This document shows, in pieces, positions 1 to 8,002 of a stretch of 64,000 nt of DNA. Within the stretch, counting starts at the first letter, position 1; every line of letters starts with the position of its first letter. The position numbers and the translations under genes were made by a program. A model generated the notes under the pieces. It was not told the origin of the DNA. It did no database searches and worked only from the letters and a program-made list of their open reading frames with translations. The DNA is from Streptomyces sp. BV286. Lineage in GTDB: Bacteria; Actinomycetota; Actinomycetes; Streptomycetales; Streptomycetaceae. The stretch covers positions 1-64,000 of the forward strand of contig NZ_JAHRIB010000141.1 in assembly GCF_019090165.1 (NCBI RefSeq). Direction: 5' to 3'.

Positions 1-644
1 ATGCCGCCCGCGCAGGCGGCCCCCGGCTCCGGCGTCTGCGCGCCCTGCACGTACTTCGTCAGGAACTGCTGGACGCGCGGGTCGGACGCCTTGTCCACGG
101 TCAGCTGTTTGCCCCAGGCCGACAGCATGAGGGCCCCGGCCTGGTCCTTCACCGGGCTCATCAGCGTGTACGGGGTCTTGGCGACCTTGTCGGCGAGGGC
201 CTTCACGTCGGCGTCCGCCGCCTTGTCGTTGTACGTGATCCAGACCGCGCCGTGCTCCAGCGAGTGCACCGCGTTCTCGTTCGGTATCGCCTTCGTGTAG
301 ACCGAGCCGTCACACGTCATCCACGCCTGGTGGTGGTCGCCGCCGACCGGCGGGTTCATCGGGTACGACACGGACTTCGTGACGTGGTTCTGTGTCAGCT
401 TCTTCGCGTTCCAGGACTTCTCGCCCTTGACGGGCTTCTTCGCGGCGGCCTGCCGCTGCTCGTCCTTGTCGTTCGCCCGGTCCAGGTAGTACGCGCCGAA
501 TCCGACGAGTCCCGTGACGATGACCGTGCTGACCGTGATGGTCAGGATGCGGTTCCTGCGCTCGCGGGCCTTCTCGGTGCGGCGCATCTCCTCGATGCGT
601 GCCTTGCGGGCCGTGGCGGCCGACTTCTTGCTGGTTCTGCTCAT
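1..644 (-). CDS. DUF3105 membrane protein, 3'-truncated by window edge
   Basis: About 214 residues are visible; the C-terminus lies beyond the left edge. A basic charged N-terminus (residues 1-31) precedes one membrane segment (about 33-54) and an extracytoplasmic domain. That domain carries PPVGGDHHQAW (98-108) and HSLEHGAVW (127-135), which are signatures of DUF3105, a family of unknown function common in actinobacteria. The clustered His residues could bind metal, but this is inference. The ATG at 644 is preceded by AGGAACGC, a plausible ribosome site. The next gene on the same strand starts at 1113, so the two may be co-transcribed. Family assignment is firm; function is unknown. Confidence 0.85.
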   Translation of the reverse strand, partial: MSRTSKKSAATARKARIEEMRRTEKARERRNRILTITVSTVIVTGLVGFGAYYLDRANDKDEQRQAAAKKPVKGEKSWNAKKLTQNHVTKSVSYPMNPPVGGDHHQAWMTCDGSVYTKAIPNENAVHSLEHGAVWITYNDKAADADVKALADKVAKTPYTLMSPVKDQAGALMLSAWGKQLTVDKASDPRVQQFLTKYVQGAQTPEPGAACAGG

Positions 645-732
645 GGGGATGCGTTCCTAGTCCCCGCCGCTGCGGATCGTCCGGGCGGCGGTGGGTGAGG
701 GGTCTGACGGACGGCGTCGTACGGACGCCGGC

Positions 733-1113
733 CTAGATCCGCTGCACCTGGAGGACGTGGAGGTCCGGAGCCCCGTGCGCGGGCGTCGGCACGGGGGCGT
801 GCGGGGCCTGGGCCGGGCGGGCCACGGCCGGCATCCGTGCCGCAACCGCGGGCAGCGGATGCGCTCCCACGGGGAGCACCGCGCGCGATTCCCGGGTGGG
901 CAGGCCACAGCACTGGTCGCGCTCGGCGGGGGAGCCCAGCCTTTCGTGGGCGACGGAGACGGTGGTCACCGGTACGGACGGCGCCGCCGCCGGGCCGTGC
1001 GACGGCACGTAGCCCAGGCACGTCATCAGCACCGCGAGCAGCACGGCCAGGGCAGGGCACAGCGCCGCGTCCCGCATGACGCGGCGCGCTCGCTGGGGCC
1101 TCCGGCTGCTCAT
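733..1113 (-). CDS. small hypothetical membrane/secreted protein
   Basis: The 126-residue product has a basic start (residues 1-14), one hydrophobic segment at about 18-36 that could be a signal anchor or signal peptide, and a Pro/Ala-rich tail ending DLHVLQVQRI. There is a Cys pair (QCCG) near residue 68. I do not recognise a domain. It lies 88 bp upstream of the DUF3105 gene on the same strand, so a shared transcript is likely. A longer open frame runs upstream into the tetR gene but is antisense to it. The ATG at 1113 is chosen because the hydrophobic segment then sits at the usual distance from the N-terminus. Confidence 0.6.
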   Translation of the reverse strand: MSSRRPQRARRVMRDAALCPALAVLLAVLMTCLGYVPSHGPAAAPSVPVTTVSVAHERLGSPAERDQCCGLPTRESRAVLPVGAHPLPAVAARMPAVARPAQAPHAPVPTPAHGAPDLHVLQVQRI

Positions 1114-1191
1114 CACGGTGATGGTATGCGGTGCCCGCCACGGCGATGCCACGGCCCCGCGCAACGATGGGACGGGCGCCGCCACTTGCGA

Positions 1192-1253
1192 GTAGGCGCT
1201 GTCTACGAATGGTAGTAGACACTGTCTACGTGCGGCTGGTAGACAGTGTCTAT
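1192..1253 (+). promoter_or_regulatory. three tandem TetR-type operators before tetR
   Basis: Three 15-bp imperfect palindromes of the form GTAGACA-N-TGTCTAC lie in a row. Copy 1 (1192-1206) has a degenerate left arm GTAGGCG. Copy 2 (1215-1229) has perfect arms. Copy 3 (1239-1253) ends in TAT and overlaps the proposed ATG of the regulator. Centres are 23 and 24 bp apart, close to two helical turns, so bound dimers would sit on one face. The position is typical of autorepression by the TetR protein encoded immediately downstream. Confidence 0.85.
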
Positions 1254-1830
1254 GAGTGAAGAGGAAATGGGTCTGCGGGCCCGGCTGGTGGCCGTCGGCG
1301 TCGACATGGTGGCGCAGGAGGGCGTGCAGGCCCTGTCCCTGCGGGAGATCGCCCGCAGGGCGGGTGTGTCGCACGGCGCGCCGCGCCGCCACTTCCCGAC
1401 CCACCTGGAGCTGCTGTCCGCCATCGCGCGCGAGGGCTTCGCCGAACTGGGGACGCTCGTCGCCGAGGAGTTGCGCGACGAGGAGAAGGGGCCGCGCGCC
1501 CAACTCGCGGCGCTGGCAGGGCTCTACGTCGACTTCGGCCTGTCCCGCCGCGGAATGTACGAGCTGATGTTCCGCCACGACCTGCTGGAGAGCGACAGCC
1601 TGGGACTGCGCGAGACGAGCCTGCCCCTCTTCAACTCCCTCGCGGACCTGGTGAGTCGGGCCCGCCCCGACGTGCGGGCCCCGGAGGTCGCGGGCGCCCT
1701 CTGGGCGAACCTGCACGGCATCGTGCAACTGTGGGGATGGGGCAGCCTCCGGCTCGCGACCGGAACGGACGGCGTCGAACCCTTCGTGCGGTCCGCCCTG
1801 GACGCCCACCTCGGCCCGGAACCCCGGTGA
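1252..1830 (+). CDS. TetR-family transcriptional repressor
   Basis: This 192-residue protein has the N-terminal TetR helix-turn-helix (LSLREIARRAGVSHGAPRRH, about residues 26-45) followed by an all-helical ligand/dimer domain with the MYELMF motif of TetR_C-type proteins. The ATG at 1252 lies inside the third operator; GTG at 1246 and ATG at 1267 are alternatives, and no strong ribosome site precedes any of them, so a leaderless transcript is possible. The stop codon overlaps the start of the MFS gene by 4 bp, implying translational coupling. It most likely represses itself and the efflux pump, with induction by a pump substrate (inference). Confidence 0.9.
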   Translation: MSEEEMGLRARLVAVGVDMVAQEGVQALSLREIARRAGVSHGAPRRHFPTHLELLSAIAREGFAELGTLVAEELRDEEKGPRAQLAALAGLYVDFGLSRRGMYELMFRHDLLESDSLGLRETSLPLFNSLADLVSRARPDVRAPEVAGALWANLHGIVQLWGWGSLRLATGTDGVEPFVRSALDAHLGPEPR

Positions 1831-3218
1831 ACCCGGCACGCCGTCAGCACCTCACGCTCGCGGCCGGCGTCACGGGCGCCGGGGTCGTGGCCCTCGACGG
1901 AACCGTGCTGACCGTCGCCCAGCCCACACTGCGGCACGACCTCGACGCCTCACTCGCGCAGGTCCAGTGGACCAGCACCGGCTATCTGATCGCGGTCGCC
2001 GGCCTGCTGGTCCTCGCCGGCCGCCTCGGGGACCGCTACGGACACCGGCGGGTCTTCACCGTCGGCGTGCTCGGCTTCGCCCTGACCTCGGCGGCCATCG
2101 GCCTGGCTCCCGGCATCGGCTGGGTCGTCGCCCTGCGCGTCGTGCAGGGCGCCTTCGGTGCGCTGCTGCAGCCGGCGACCCTGGGAATGCTGCGCGCCGC
2201 CTATCCGCCCGACCGGCTCGGCATGCCCGTCGCCCTGCGCACCAGCGCGATCGGAGCGGCCGCCGCGCTCGGTCCCCTCCTCGGCGGCGCGCTGGTCGCC
2301 CACTTCGGCTGGCGGTCGGTCTTCTTCCTGAGCGTGGTCCCCGCGCTGGCGGCCTGCGCCCTCGCCCTCGTCGGACGCGCACCGGCGAACACCTCGGACG
2401 TACGCCTGGACCTGCCGGGCGCCGCCCTCCTGGCGGTGACGCTGATCAGCCTGGTCCACACCCTCGTCGCGGGGCCGGACTCCGGCGCGACGGCCGCCAC
2501 CGGTCTGGGAGTCCTGTGCACGGTGGCCGCCTGCGCGGCGTTCGTCCGCCACGAGCGCCGTGCGGCCGAACCACTGGTCCCGCCCGACGTGGTCCGCTCG
2601 GCGACGGTCGTCTCGGCGCTCGGGATGCTGCTGGCGGTGTCGGCGGCGATGTTCGGCGCGTTGTTCCTCGGCACGTACTACCTGCAGGACGTGCGGGGCC
2701 TGGACCCGTTGCTGAGCAGCCTGCACGCACTGCCGCTCGCCTTCATGATGGTGGTCGGCGCGCCCGTCTCCGCTCTGCTGTTCCGCCGCCACGGTCCGCG
2801 CCGGACCGCCGTGGCGGGCATGCTCCTCGTCGCTCTCGCCGCCTTCCTGATGTCCCGCCTCGGCCCGACGTCGGGTTCCGTGGCGATCGGCGGCTGCTTC
2901 CTGCTGCTCGGTGCCGGTTTCGTCTCCGTGATGGTCACCGCCACCGCGGTCGTCGTACGGGCGGCGTCCGTGGAGGCGGCGGGTGTGTCGGGCGGCCTCC
3001 AGCAGACCGCGATGAACATCGGGCCTCTGCTCGGGGTGGCCCTGGCCACGGCGCTCACGCCGGGGGACGTCCCGGCGACCGGTGTCGCGCTGGTCGTCCT
3101 CGCCGCCGTCGCCGTGCTCGGTGCGCTGCTGGGCGCGGGACTGCCCGCCGCGTCGGACGACGGGAGGCGCCCGGCCCCGGTGGGACCGGGCGCCCCGGAC
3201 ACGGCGGGCCATCCGTAG
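1827..3218 (+). CDS. MFS drug-efflux transporter (DHA2/EmrB-like)
   Basis: This 463-residue polytopic membrane protein begins at GTG 1827 inside the TGA of tetR. The first segment carries GVVALDGTVLTVAQPTLRHD, matching the DHA2 motif of EmrB/QacA-type drug:H+ antiporters (aspartate in TM1). GRLGDRYGHRRVF (about residues 73-85) is the conserved loop 2-3 motif A of the major facilitator superfamily. TM5 has the motif-C-like run around residues 152-158. It probably exports a toxic compound sensed by the TetR partner; the substrate is unknown. Confident family, unknown substrate. Confidence 0.9.
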   Translation: MNPARRQHLTLAAGVTGAGVVALDGTVLTVAQPTLRHDLDASLAQVQWTSTGYLIAVAGLLVLAGRLGDRYGHRRVFTVGVLGFALTSAAIGLAPGIGWVVALRVVQGAFGALLQPATLGMLRAAYPPDRLGMPVALRTSAIGAAAALGPLLGGALVAHFGWRSVFFLSVVPALAACALALVGRAPANTSDVRLDLPGAALLAVTLISLVHTLVAGPDSGATAATGLGVLCTVAACAAFVRHERRAAEPLVPPDVVRSATVVSALGMLLAVSAAMFGALFLGTYYLQDVRGLDPLLSSLHALPLAFMMVVGAPVSALLFRRHGPRRTAVAGMLLVALAAFLMSRLGPTSGSVAIGGCFLLLGAGFVSVMVTATAVVVRAASVEAAGVSGGLQQTAMNIGPLLGVALATALTPGDVPATGVALVVLAAVAVLGALLGAGLPAASDDGRRPAPVGPGAPDTAGHP

Positions 3219-3278
3219 AGCGGACCCGGCGAGGAACGCGACGACCGGCCGCGCCCGATGTCCTCACCGCCACAACGG

Positions 3279-4487
3279 TCAGGCTTTGACCTGGATCAGG
3301 GCATGGGTCCCGCTCGTGCGCCAGGCCTCCGCGCCCGCGTCCAGCTCCTCGACCGTCCGGGGTGCCAGGCCGGTCACCACGTCCGACTTGAGCGTCCGCA
3401 GCGCCGCCACCGGGCCGGGGAAGTACGCGGTGGCCTCGGCGAAGGGCGTGGTGGCCGGCCAGTGCCGGTCGCCCACCAGGCGGCGGTAGTTGAGGTCGCC
3501 CTTCATGACGGTGAGCGTGGCGGACGCGAAGTCCTCCCGGAGGTCGGCGGGCATCCGGTCGTAGGGGTGCGGCGCACAGGAGAACGGGTGGGCACGCAGG
3601 ATGAGCCGCCCGTCGCCCACGGCCTTTCGCAGCCGTCCGCCCACCTCCGCGGCACGGCCGGGCGCCTGGGCCAGACGGTCGAGGCAGGCGAGGGTGTCGG
3701 CGGTGGTGGCGTCGGAGACGTAGTACGGGTACGGCTTGAGGTGCAGGACGACGGAGGCGGCCCGCCCGGTGGTGAGCAGGTGATCGGCGAGGGCGAGGTC
3801 GGGAAGCAGTTCGGGGCCGGCGTTGTCGGCGACGAGACAGACCCTGCCCGCCTCCGCGGCCGAGAGGACCTCCCACAGCGCCTGCGAGTCGTCGACGACG
3901 AGTCCCTGTACCCGGTCCGCCAACCCGGCCGCGCCCGCGGACAGTTGGAAGCCGAGGTCGGCACGGTTGCCCCAGAGGGAGGACAACAGGAGCGTCCGGT
4001 CCCGCTCTTCTGGCGGGAGCCCGGGGAGCCGGTCGAGCGCGGACAGTTCGTCGTCGACGGCGGAGCCCGCCAGTTCGGCGTTCTTGAAGGGGGCGAAGGG
4101 GTCGATGCCCTGCCAGGGGCCCGGGACGAAGTGACCCAGGGTCGCGAGGAGTTTGCGGTAGAAGAAGCTCTCCGCCCAGAGGAACGGCACGTCGGCCCAG
4201 CTCTGCCCGTAGTACGGCTCGTCCTGCCAGTGCTCCGCGCCGGGTTCGTCCGCGTCGAGCCGCTCGACGGCCCCCTTGGTGATCTCGTCGAGGAGGGCGT
4301 CCAGGGCGCGCCGCTGCCCGGGCGGGTACGGGGTGGCCCGCCGTACCCGCTCGATGAGGGCCGGGTGCCGTTCGTCCAGCACGCCGCGGGCGAAGGAACC
4401 CGGGGTGCCGACGACGACGGGGGCACGGTCTGTGTCGGCTGCGGCGTCGGCGGGGACCTGACCGGTGTGGTGGCTGGGACTCGTCAT
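3279..4487 (-). CDS. DUF89/ARMT1-like damage-control phosphatase
   Basis: The 402-residue product resembles ARMT1/DUF89 proteins, metal-dependent phosphatases proposed to remove phosphorylated or damaged metabolites. Diagnostic features are WGNRADLG (172-179), the metal-site stretch VADNAGPELLPDL (219-231), LHLKPYPYYVSDAT (249-262) and VMKGDLNYRRLVGD near residue 340. The D-N pair at 221-222 is expected to hold the metal. The start at 4487 removes an upstream antisense extension. It is a stand-alone gene between the MFS gene (convergent) and the protease gene. The physiological substrate is not predictable from sequence. Confidence 0.85.
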   Translation of the reverse strand: MTSPSHHTGQVPADAAADTDRAPVVVGTPGSFARGVLDERHPALIERVRRATPYPPGQRRALDALLDEITKGAVERLDADEPGAEHWQDEPYYGQSWADVPFLWAESFFYRKLLATLGHFVPGPWQGIDPFAPFKNAELAGSAVDDELSALDRLPGLPPEERDRTLLLSSLWGNRADLGFQLSAGAAGLADRVQGLVVDDSQALWEVLSAAEAGRVCLVADNAGPELLPDLALADHLLTTGRAASVVLHLKPYPYYVSDATTADTLACLDRLAQAPGRAAEVGGRLRKAVGDGRLILRAHPFSCAPHPYDRMPADLREDFASATLTVMKGDLNYRRLVGDRHWPATTPFAEATAYFPGPVAALRTLKSDVVTGLAPRTVEELDAGAEAWRTSGTHALIQVKA

Positions 4488-4650
4488 GCCTCCAGTAAAC
4501 CGCCCGTGCCGCTCGCCGGCCGCGGGCCGTCGTGCGGTGACGTCGACGCCCGGAGTCCATGGCGTGCCGACGCCGCCACGACGGAAGGCACCAGCCGGCA
4601 CCGGACGGTGCAGGGGTGCCGGCCACCGGCCATCGGCTGACGCGTCCCGG

Positions 4651-6048
4651 TCAGCCCCAGCTCTGCGAGTACTGGCTGCGGTAGCGCTTGCGGCCCCGCT
4701 CCGAACGGATCCGCAGTGCCACCAGCGCGAGCAGGCTGCCGGCGATGACGAACAGTCCGGGCCCGAGGTTCCTGTACTCGCCGAGCCGTTCCAGCGCCGA
4801 GACCGTGCTGTCGGTCTGGCCCCCGGGAACCGTTTCCACCGGTCCCATGGCCCCCGGCAGGGCCGCGCCGGGGGCGGTCGACGCGGTGCCAGGAGGCACC
4901 GCCGCGCCCGCGTCACCGGTGCTTCCGGACGGGGGCGCCGCCTGACCGGCCGCTCCGGGATCGCTCGCCAGCTTCACCCCCAGCGAGTCCAGTGCCTTGG
5001 TCACCGGCTGGAAGAACGTCGTACCGCCCGCCTGGCAGTCCCCGCTGCCGCCGGAGGTGACACCCAGGGCCACTCCGTCGGCGAACATCGGACCGCCGCT
5101 GTCGCCCGGTTCGGCGCACACCGTGGTCTCGATGAGCCCGGTGACGGTGCCTTGCGGGTAGTTCACCGTGGCGTTTAATCCGGTCACCTCGCCGGACTGG
5201 AGACCGGTCGTGCTGCCGCTGCGGAAGACCTTCTGGCCGACGGCCGGATCGGCCGCCCCTGTGATCCGTACGCCCTGGCCGTTGCCGACGGCCACGATGT
5301 CGGCGCCTTCGAGGGTGGTGCCGGGGCTGTACGCCACGAGCGAGAAGTCACCGCCGGGGAACGAGCCGGAGACGGTCGACCCGACGAGGTTGCTGCCCTG
5401 CTGGTCCGAGAACCACGTCGTGCCCACGGGGCCGCAGTGGCCTGCCGTGAGGATGAAGTTGCTCTGTCCGTTGGTCACGTTGAAACCCGCCGAACAGCGT
5501 CCCGAGCCCGCGAAGAGCGAGTCGGCGCCGTTGAGCCGCGGGGTGAACGTGCCCTCCGTGCGCTCCATGCGCACGGACTTGCCGATGCCCTCGGCGACGG
5601 CGGTCATCCGCGCCCACTCGGCCGCGGAGACGGTGCTGTCGGCGCGCACCACCACCTGGTTGGCCGCGTAGTCCATCGACCAGGAGGTGCCGGCCACCTT
5701 GGGAGCGTCCTTCAGCGTCTCGGTCGCGGACTTGAGGTCCTGCATGGTGTAGCGGACGACCTTGGCGACGGCGCCCGCCCCCCGCACGTCGGCCGCGGCC
5801 TTCTCGTCCGTCACCGCGACCACCGGCCGCCCCTCGGCGTCGATCCAGGCCCCCGCCGTACGTGAGGTGCCCAGTTCGGCGACCAGGTCCCGGCCCGTCT
5901 CGGCGGCCCGGGTCTGGGCGCTCGGGGTCTTCGGATCGCCCGACGTCTCGCTCGCCATGGCCTGCGAGACCATCAGCCCTCCGCAGGCCAGCCCGCCGAT
6001 GGCGGCGAACCGTGCGATTCGCTGAACATTACGTCGTGCATGCCTCAT
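4651..6048 (-). CDS. membrane-anchored S1-family serine protease; contains a TTA codon
   Basis: The 465-residue protein has a basic N-terminus and signal-type segment (12-32), a propeptide-like region (about 50-170) and a chymotrypsin-fold domain. The triad is readable as His204 (TAGHC), Asp234 (GGDFSLV) and Ser317 (PGDSGGP). A Pro/Gly-rich linker (370-420) leads to a C-terminal membrane helix (about 428-445) and a basic tail, so the mature enzyme is probably anchored at the cell surface. Codon 291 (5176-5178 on the plus strand, read TTA on the minus strand) is Leu-TTA, the only one I noticed in the window. In Streptomyces, TTA codons make translation depend on bldA tRNA, suggesting production late in development. 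Confidence 0.9.
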   Translation of the reverse strand: MRHARRNVQRIARFAAIGGLACGGLMVSQAMASETSGDPKTPSAQTRAAETGRDLVAELGTSRTAGAWIDAEGRPVVAVTDEKAAADVRGAGAVAKVVRYTMQDLKSATETLKDAPKVAGTSWSMDYAANQVVVRADSTVSAAEWARMTAVAEGIGKSVRMERTEGTFTPRLNGADSLFAGSGRCSAGFNVTNGQSNFILTAGHCGPVGTTWFSDQQGSNLVGSTVSGSFPGGDFSLVAYSPGTTLEGADIVAVGNGQGVRITGAADPAVGQKVFRSGSTTGLQSGEVTGLNATVNYPQGTVTGLIETTVCAEPGDSGGPMFADGVALGVTSGGSGDCQAGGTTFFQPVTKALDSLGVKLASDPGAAGQAAPPSGSTGDAGAAVPPGTASTAPGAALPGAMGPVETVPGGQTDSTVSALERLGEYRNLGPGLFVIAGSLLALVALRIRSERGRKRYRSQYSQSWG

Positions 6049-6241
6049 CCACGGCTCCCGTGCGACTGTCCTGACACAGCGTCACCTCTGCGGGCGCTCC
6101 CGCGAGGTGAACGCCCTCCTTCAGTACGTGCCGTCGCGCGCTCCGGTTCACCGAGCGGCCCGGGTGTTCGGCCGCACTTCCGAAGGCAACCTTCCTGAGC
6201 GGGCCGCGTCCACGGTCGTGCCCGTCTGCATCGGCGCGCAT

Positions 6242-6256
6242 TTGCCGAAACGGCAA
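6242..6256. promoter_or_regulatory. palindrome TTGCCG-N3-CGGCAA in divergent promoter region
   Basis: A perfect 6-bp inverted repeat with a 3-bp AAA spacer lies between the divergent protease (start 6048) and epoxide hydrolase (start 6325) genes, 69 bp before the latter. The same arms with spacer CGA recur at 23170-23184 in another divergent intergenic region. This suggests a regulator-binding site rather than a terminator, since no gene ends here. The cognate regulator is not identified. Confidence 0.5.
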
Positions 6257-6324
6257 CGCTCCTCGCGCCTCCGTGCGGGCACACCGATGATCGGCAGGAG
6301 CACACCCCATGCCGAGGAGGACGT

Positions 6325-7347
6325 ATGCAGCAGGCCGTCAGTCCGTTCACACCGGCGGGCGCCCAGCATCGAATGGTGGACGTTCCCGGTGGCCGCATCC
6401 ACCTGGTCGAGCAGGGCGCCGGCCCACTGGTCCTGCTGGTCCACGGCTTTCCCGAGCTCTGGCACTCCTGGCGCCACCAACTCCCCGCCCTCGCCGCGGC
6501 GGGCTACCGCGCGGTCGCGATCGACGTGCGCGGATACGGCCGCTCCTCGTGTCCCGAAGCCGTGGAGGCGTACCGGATCGGAGCCCATGTCGAGGACAAC
6601 GTGGCGGTCGTCCGGGCACTCGGCGAGGAGACCGCCTTGATCGTCGGCCACGACTGGGGCTCGACGATCGCCGCCAACTCCGCCCTGCTCCGGCCCGATG
6701 TCTTCTCCGCCGTGGGGCTGCTCGGGGTGCCGTACGCGCCGCGGGGCGCCATGCGGCCGACCGACGCCTTCGCGATGATCGGCGGGGACGAGGAGTTCTA
6801 CGTCAGCCACTTCCAGGAGCCGGGCCGGGCGGAGGCGGAGATCGAGCAGGACGTACGCGGATGGCTGGCCGGTTTCTACGCCACGCTGGCCGGCGACACG
6901 ATGCCGGCGTCGGGCGAGGGCTCGGTCTTCTTCGTCCCGAAGGGCGGCAGGCTCTCCGACCGTTTCGTGAAGGACCGCCCTTCCTTTCTGACGGATCAGC
7001 AACTCGACCACTGCGCAGCCGAGTTCGAGCGGACCGGACTCACGGGAGCGCTCAACCGCTACCGCAACATGGACCGCGACTGGGAGGACCTCGCCGAGTG
7101 GGACGGCGCCCCCGTCACACAGCCGTCCCTCTTCGTCGCCGGTGAACTCGACGCCTCCATCACGTGGTTGGCCGACGCGATCGAGGCGTTCCCCAGCACC
7201 CTCCCCGGCCTGGTCTCCTCGCACCTCGTCGAGGGCAGCGGTCACTGGGTCCAGCAGGAGCGCCCCGACGAGGTGAACCGGCTCCTGACCACCTGGCTCA
7301 GGTCCCTCGACGACCCGACGCCACCAGCCCCAGCGCGTACGCGATGA
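6325..7347 (+). CDS. alpha/beta hydrolase, epoxide hydrolase type
   Basis: The 340-residue enzyme has the alpha/beta-hydrolase core of soluble epoxide hydrolases. HGFPE (40-44) supplies the oxyanion hole, GHDWGS (108-113) holds the nucleophile Asp110, and GSGHWVQQE near residue 310 supplies the catalytic His. A cap domain lies between about 130 and 250. GAGGAGG precedes the ATG at the right spacing. The expected reaction is hydrolysis of an epoxide to a vicinal diol through an alkyl-enzyme ester; haloalkane or fluoroacetate dehalogenases share the Asp nucleophile and are the alternative. No operon partner. Confidence 0.87.
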   Translation: MQQAVSPFTPAGAQHRMVDVPGGRIHLVEQGAGPLVLLVHGFPELWHSWRHQLPALAAAGYRAVAIDVRGYGRSSCPEAVEAYRIGAHVEDNVAVVRALGEETALIVGHDWGSTIAANSALLRPDVFSAVGLLGVPYAPRGAMRPTDAFAMIGGDEEFYVSHFQEPGRAEAEIEQDVRGWLAGFYATLAGDTMPASGEGSVFFVPKGGRLSDRFVKDRPSFLTDQQLDHCAAEFERTGLTGALNRYRNMDRDWEDLAEWDGAPVTQPSLFVAGELDASITWLADAIEAFPSTLPGLVSSHLVEGSGHWVQQERPDEVNRLLTTWLRSLDDPTPPAPARTR

Positions 7348-7385
7348 TGACGAGCCGGACCCCGTTCGCCGCCGTGCCCGGGTGG

Positions 7386-7453
7386 CCCGAGGGTACGAGC
7401 GGTGCCTGACACGGAACTACCCGAGAGCACGAGCGGTGCCTGTCACGGCACTA
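7386..7453. repeat. 34-bp imperfect tandem duplication
   Basis: Copies at 7386-7419 and 7420-7453 share a core reading ACGAGCGGTGCCTG and differ at about four of 34 positions. The second copy reaches the stop codon of the minus-strand hypothetical gene (7451-7453). It lies between two convergent genes. It looks like a recent local duplication; a functional role such as termination is not evident. Confidence 0.75.
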
Positions 7454-7984
7454 CGGGGCACGTGTGCCGTGCAGGGCGGTGCGGGCGACACCGACGAACT
7501 GCACGACCGACTCCCAGAAGGGGGCGTAGCAGTCCTTGAACCGCGGGCCCGCGCCCTCCTCGCCGGCGATCATGGCACTGAGCGCGCGGTAGTTGTCACC
7601 GGTGGCGCGGCGCAGCCGGTCCGCGGCCGCGGCGACCTCCGGCGGGCCCTCCAGATCCGCCACCCAGACCCGCTGGCGCAGCACGGCGTACTCGCCCCGA
7701 AGGCGTATCCGCAGCTCCCGCAGCGTCTCCAGACGCTCGTCGGCGTCACCGATCTCGTGTGCGTCGGTCACCTTCCAGTACAGGTCGCCCATGCGCTGGG
7801 CCTGCTCGATGACGTCGACGTACGCCGCGCGCCGGGCGGCCCGGAGGCGGTCCGCCTGCACGGTCGCGGCGGCCGCGTCCGCCTGGATGCGTGCCGCCCG
7901 GGCGGTGCCGTGGCTGGTCACCCAGCTCGCGAGGACCGCGGTCGCGGCCGTCAGCGCGGCCACCCACAGAGTGCTGTCTCCCAT
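7451..7984 (-). CDS. hypothetical protein with N-terminal membrane helix and coiled coil
   Basis: The 177-residue product begins with a hydrophobic segment (about 5-22, ALTAATAVLASWV), then an Ala/Arg-rich helical region with coiled-coil character (26-110), and a soluble tail ending near GVARTALHG. Similar short signal-anchored helical proteins are common in Streptomyces and have no assigned role. It starts 19 bp downstream of the aldo/keto reductase stop on the same strand, so the two may share a transcript. The 3' end lies at the boundary of a 34-bp tandem duplication. Confidence 0.7.
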   Translation of the reverse strand: MGDSTLWVAALTAATAVLASWVTSHGTARAARIQADAAAATVQADRLRAARRAAYVDVIEQAQRMGDLYWKVTDAHEIGDADERLETLRELRIRLRGEYAVLRQRVWVADLEGPPEVAAAADRLRRATGDNYRALSAMIAGEEGAGPRFKDCYAPFWESVVQFVGVARTALHGTRAP

Positions 7985-8002
7985 GCCGGATCCGTCCCGC
8001 CG

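Noticed and set aside
1950..3212. Long open frames antisense to the MFS gene and many others across the window
   Set aside because: GC-rich codon bias creates long shadow frames in other phases; they lack domains, natural starts and sensible hydrophobicity.
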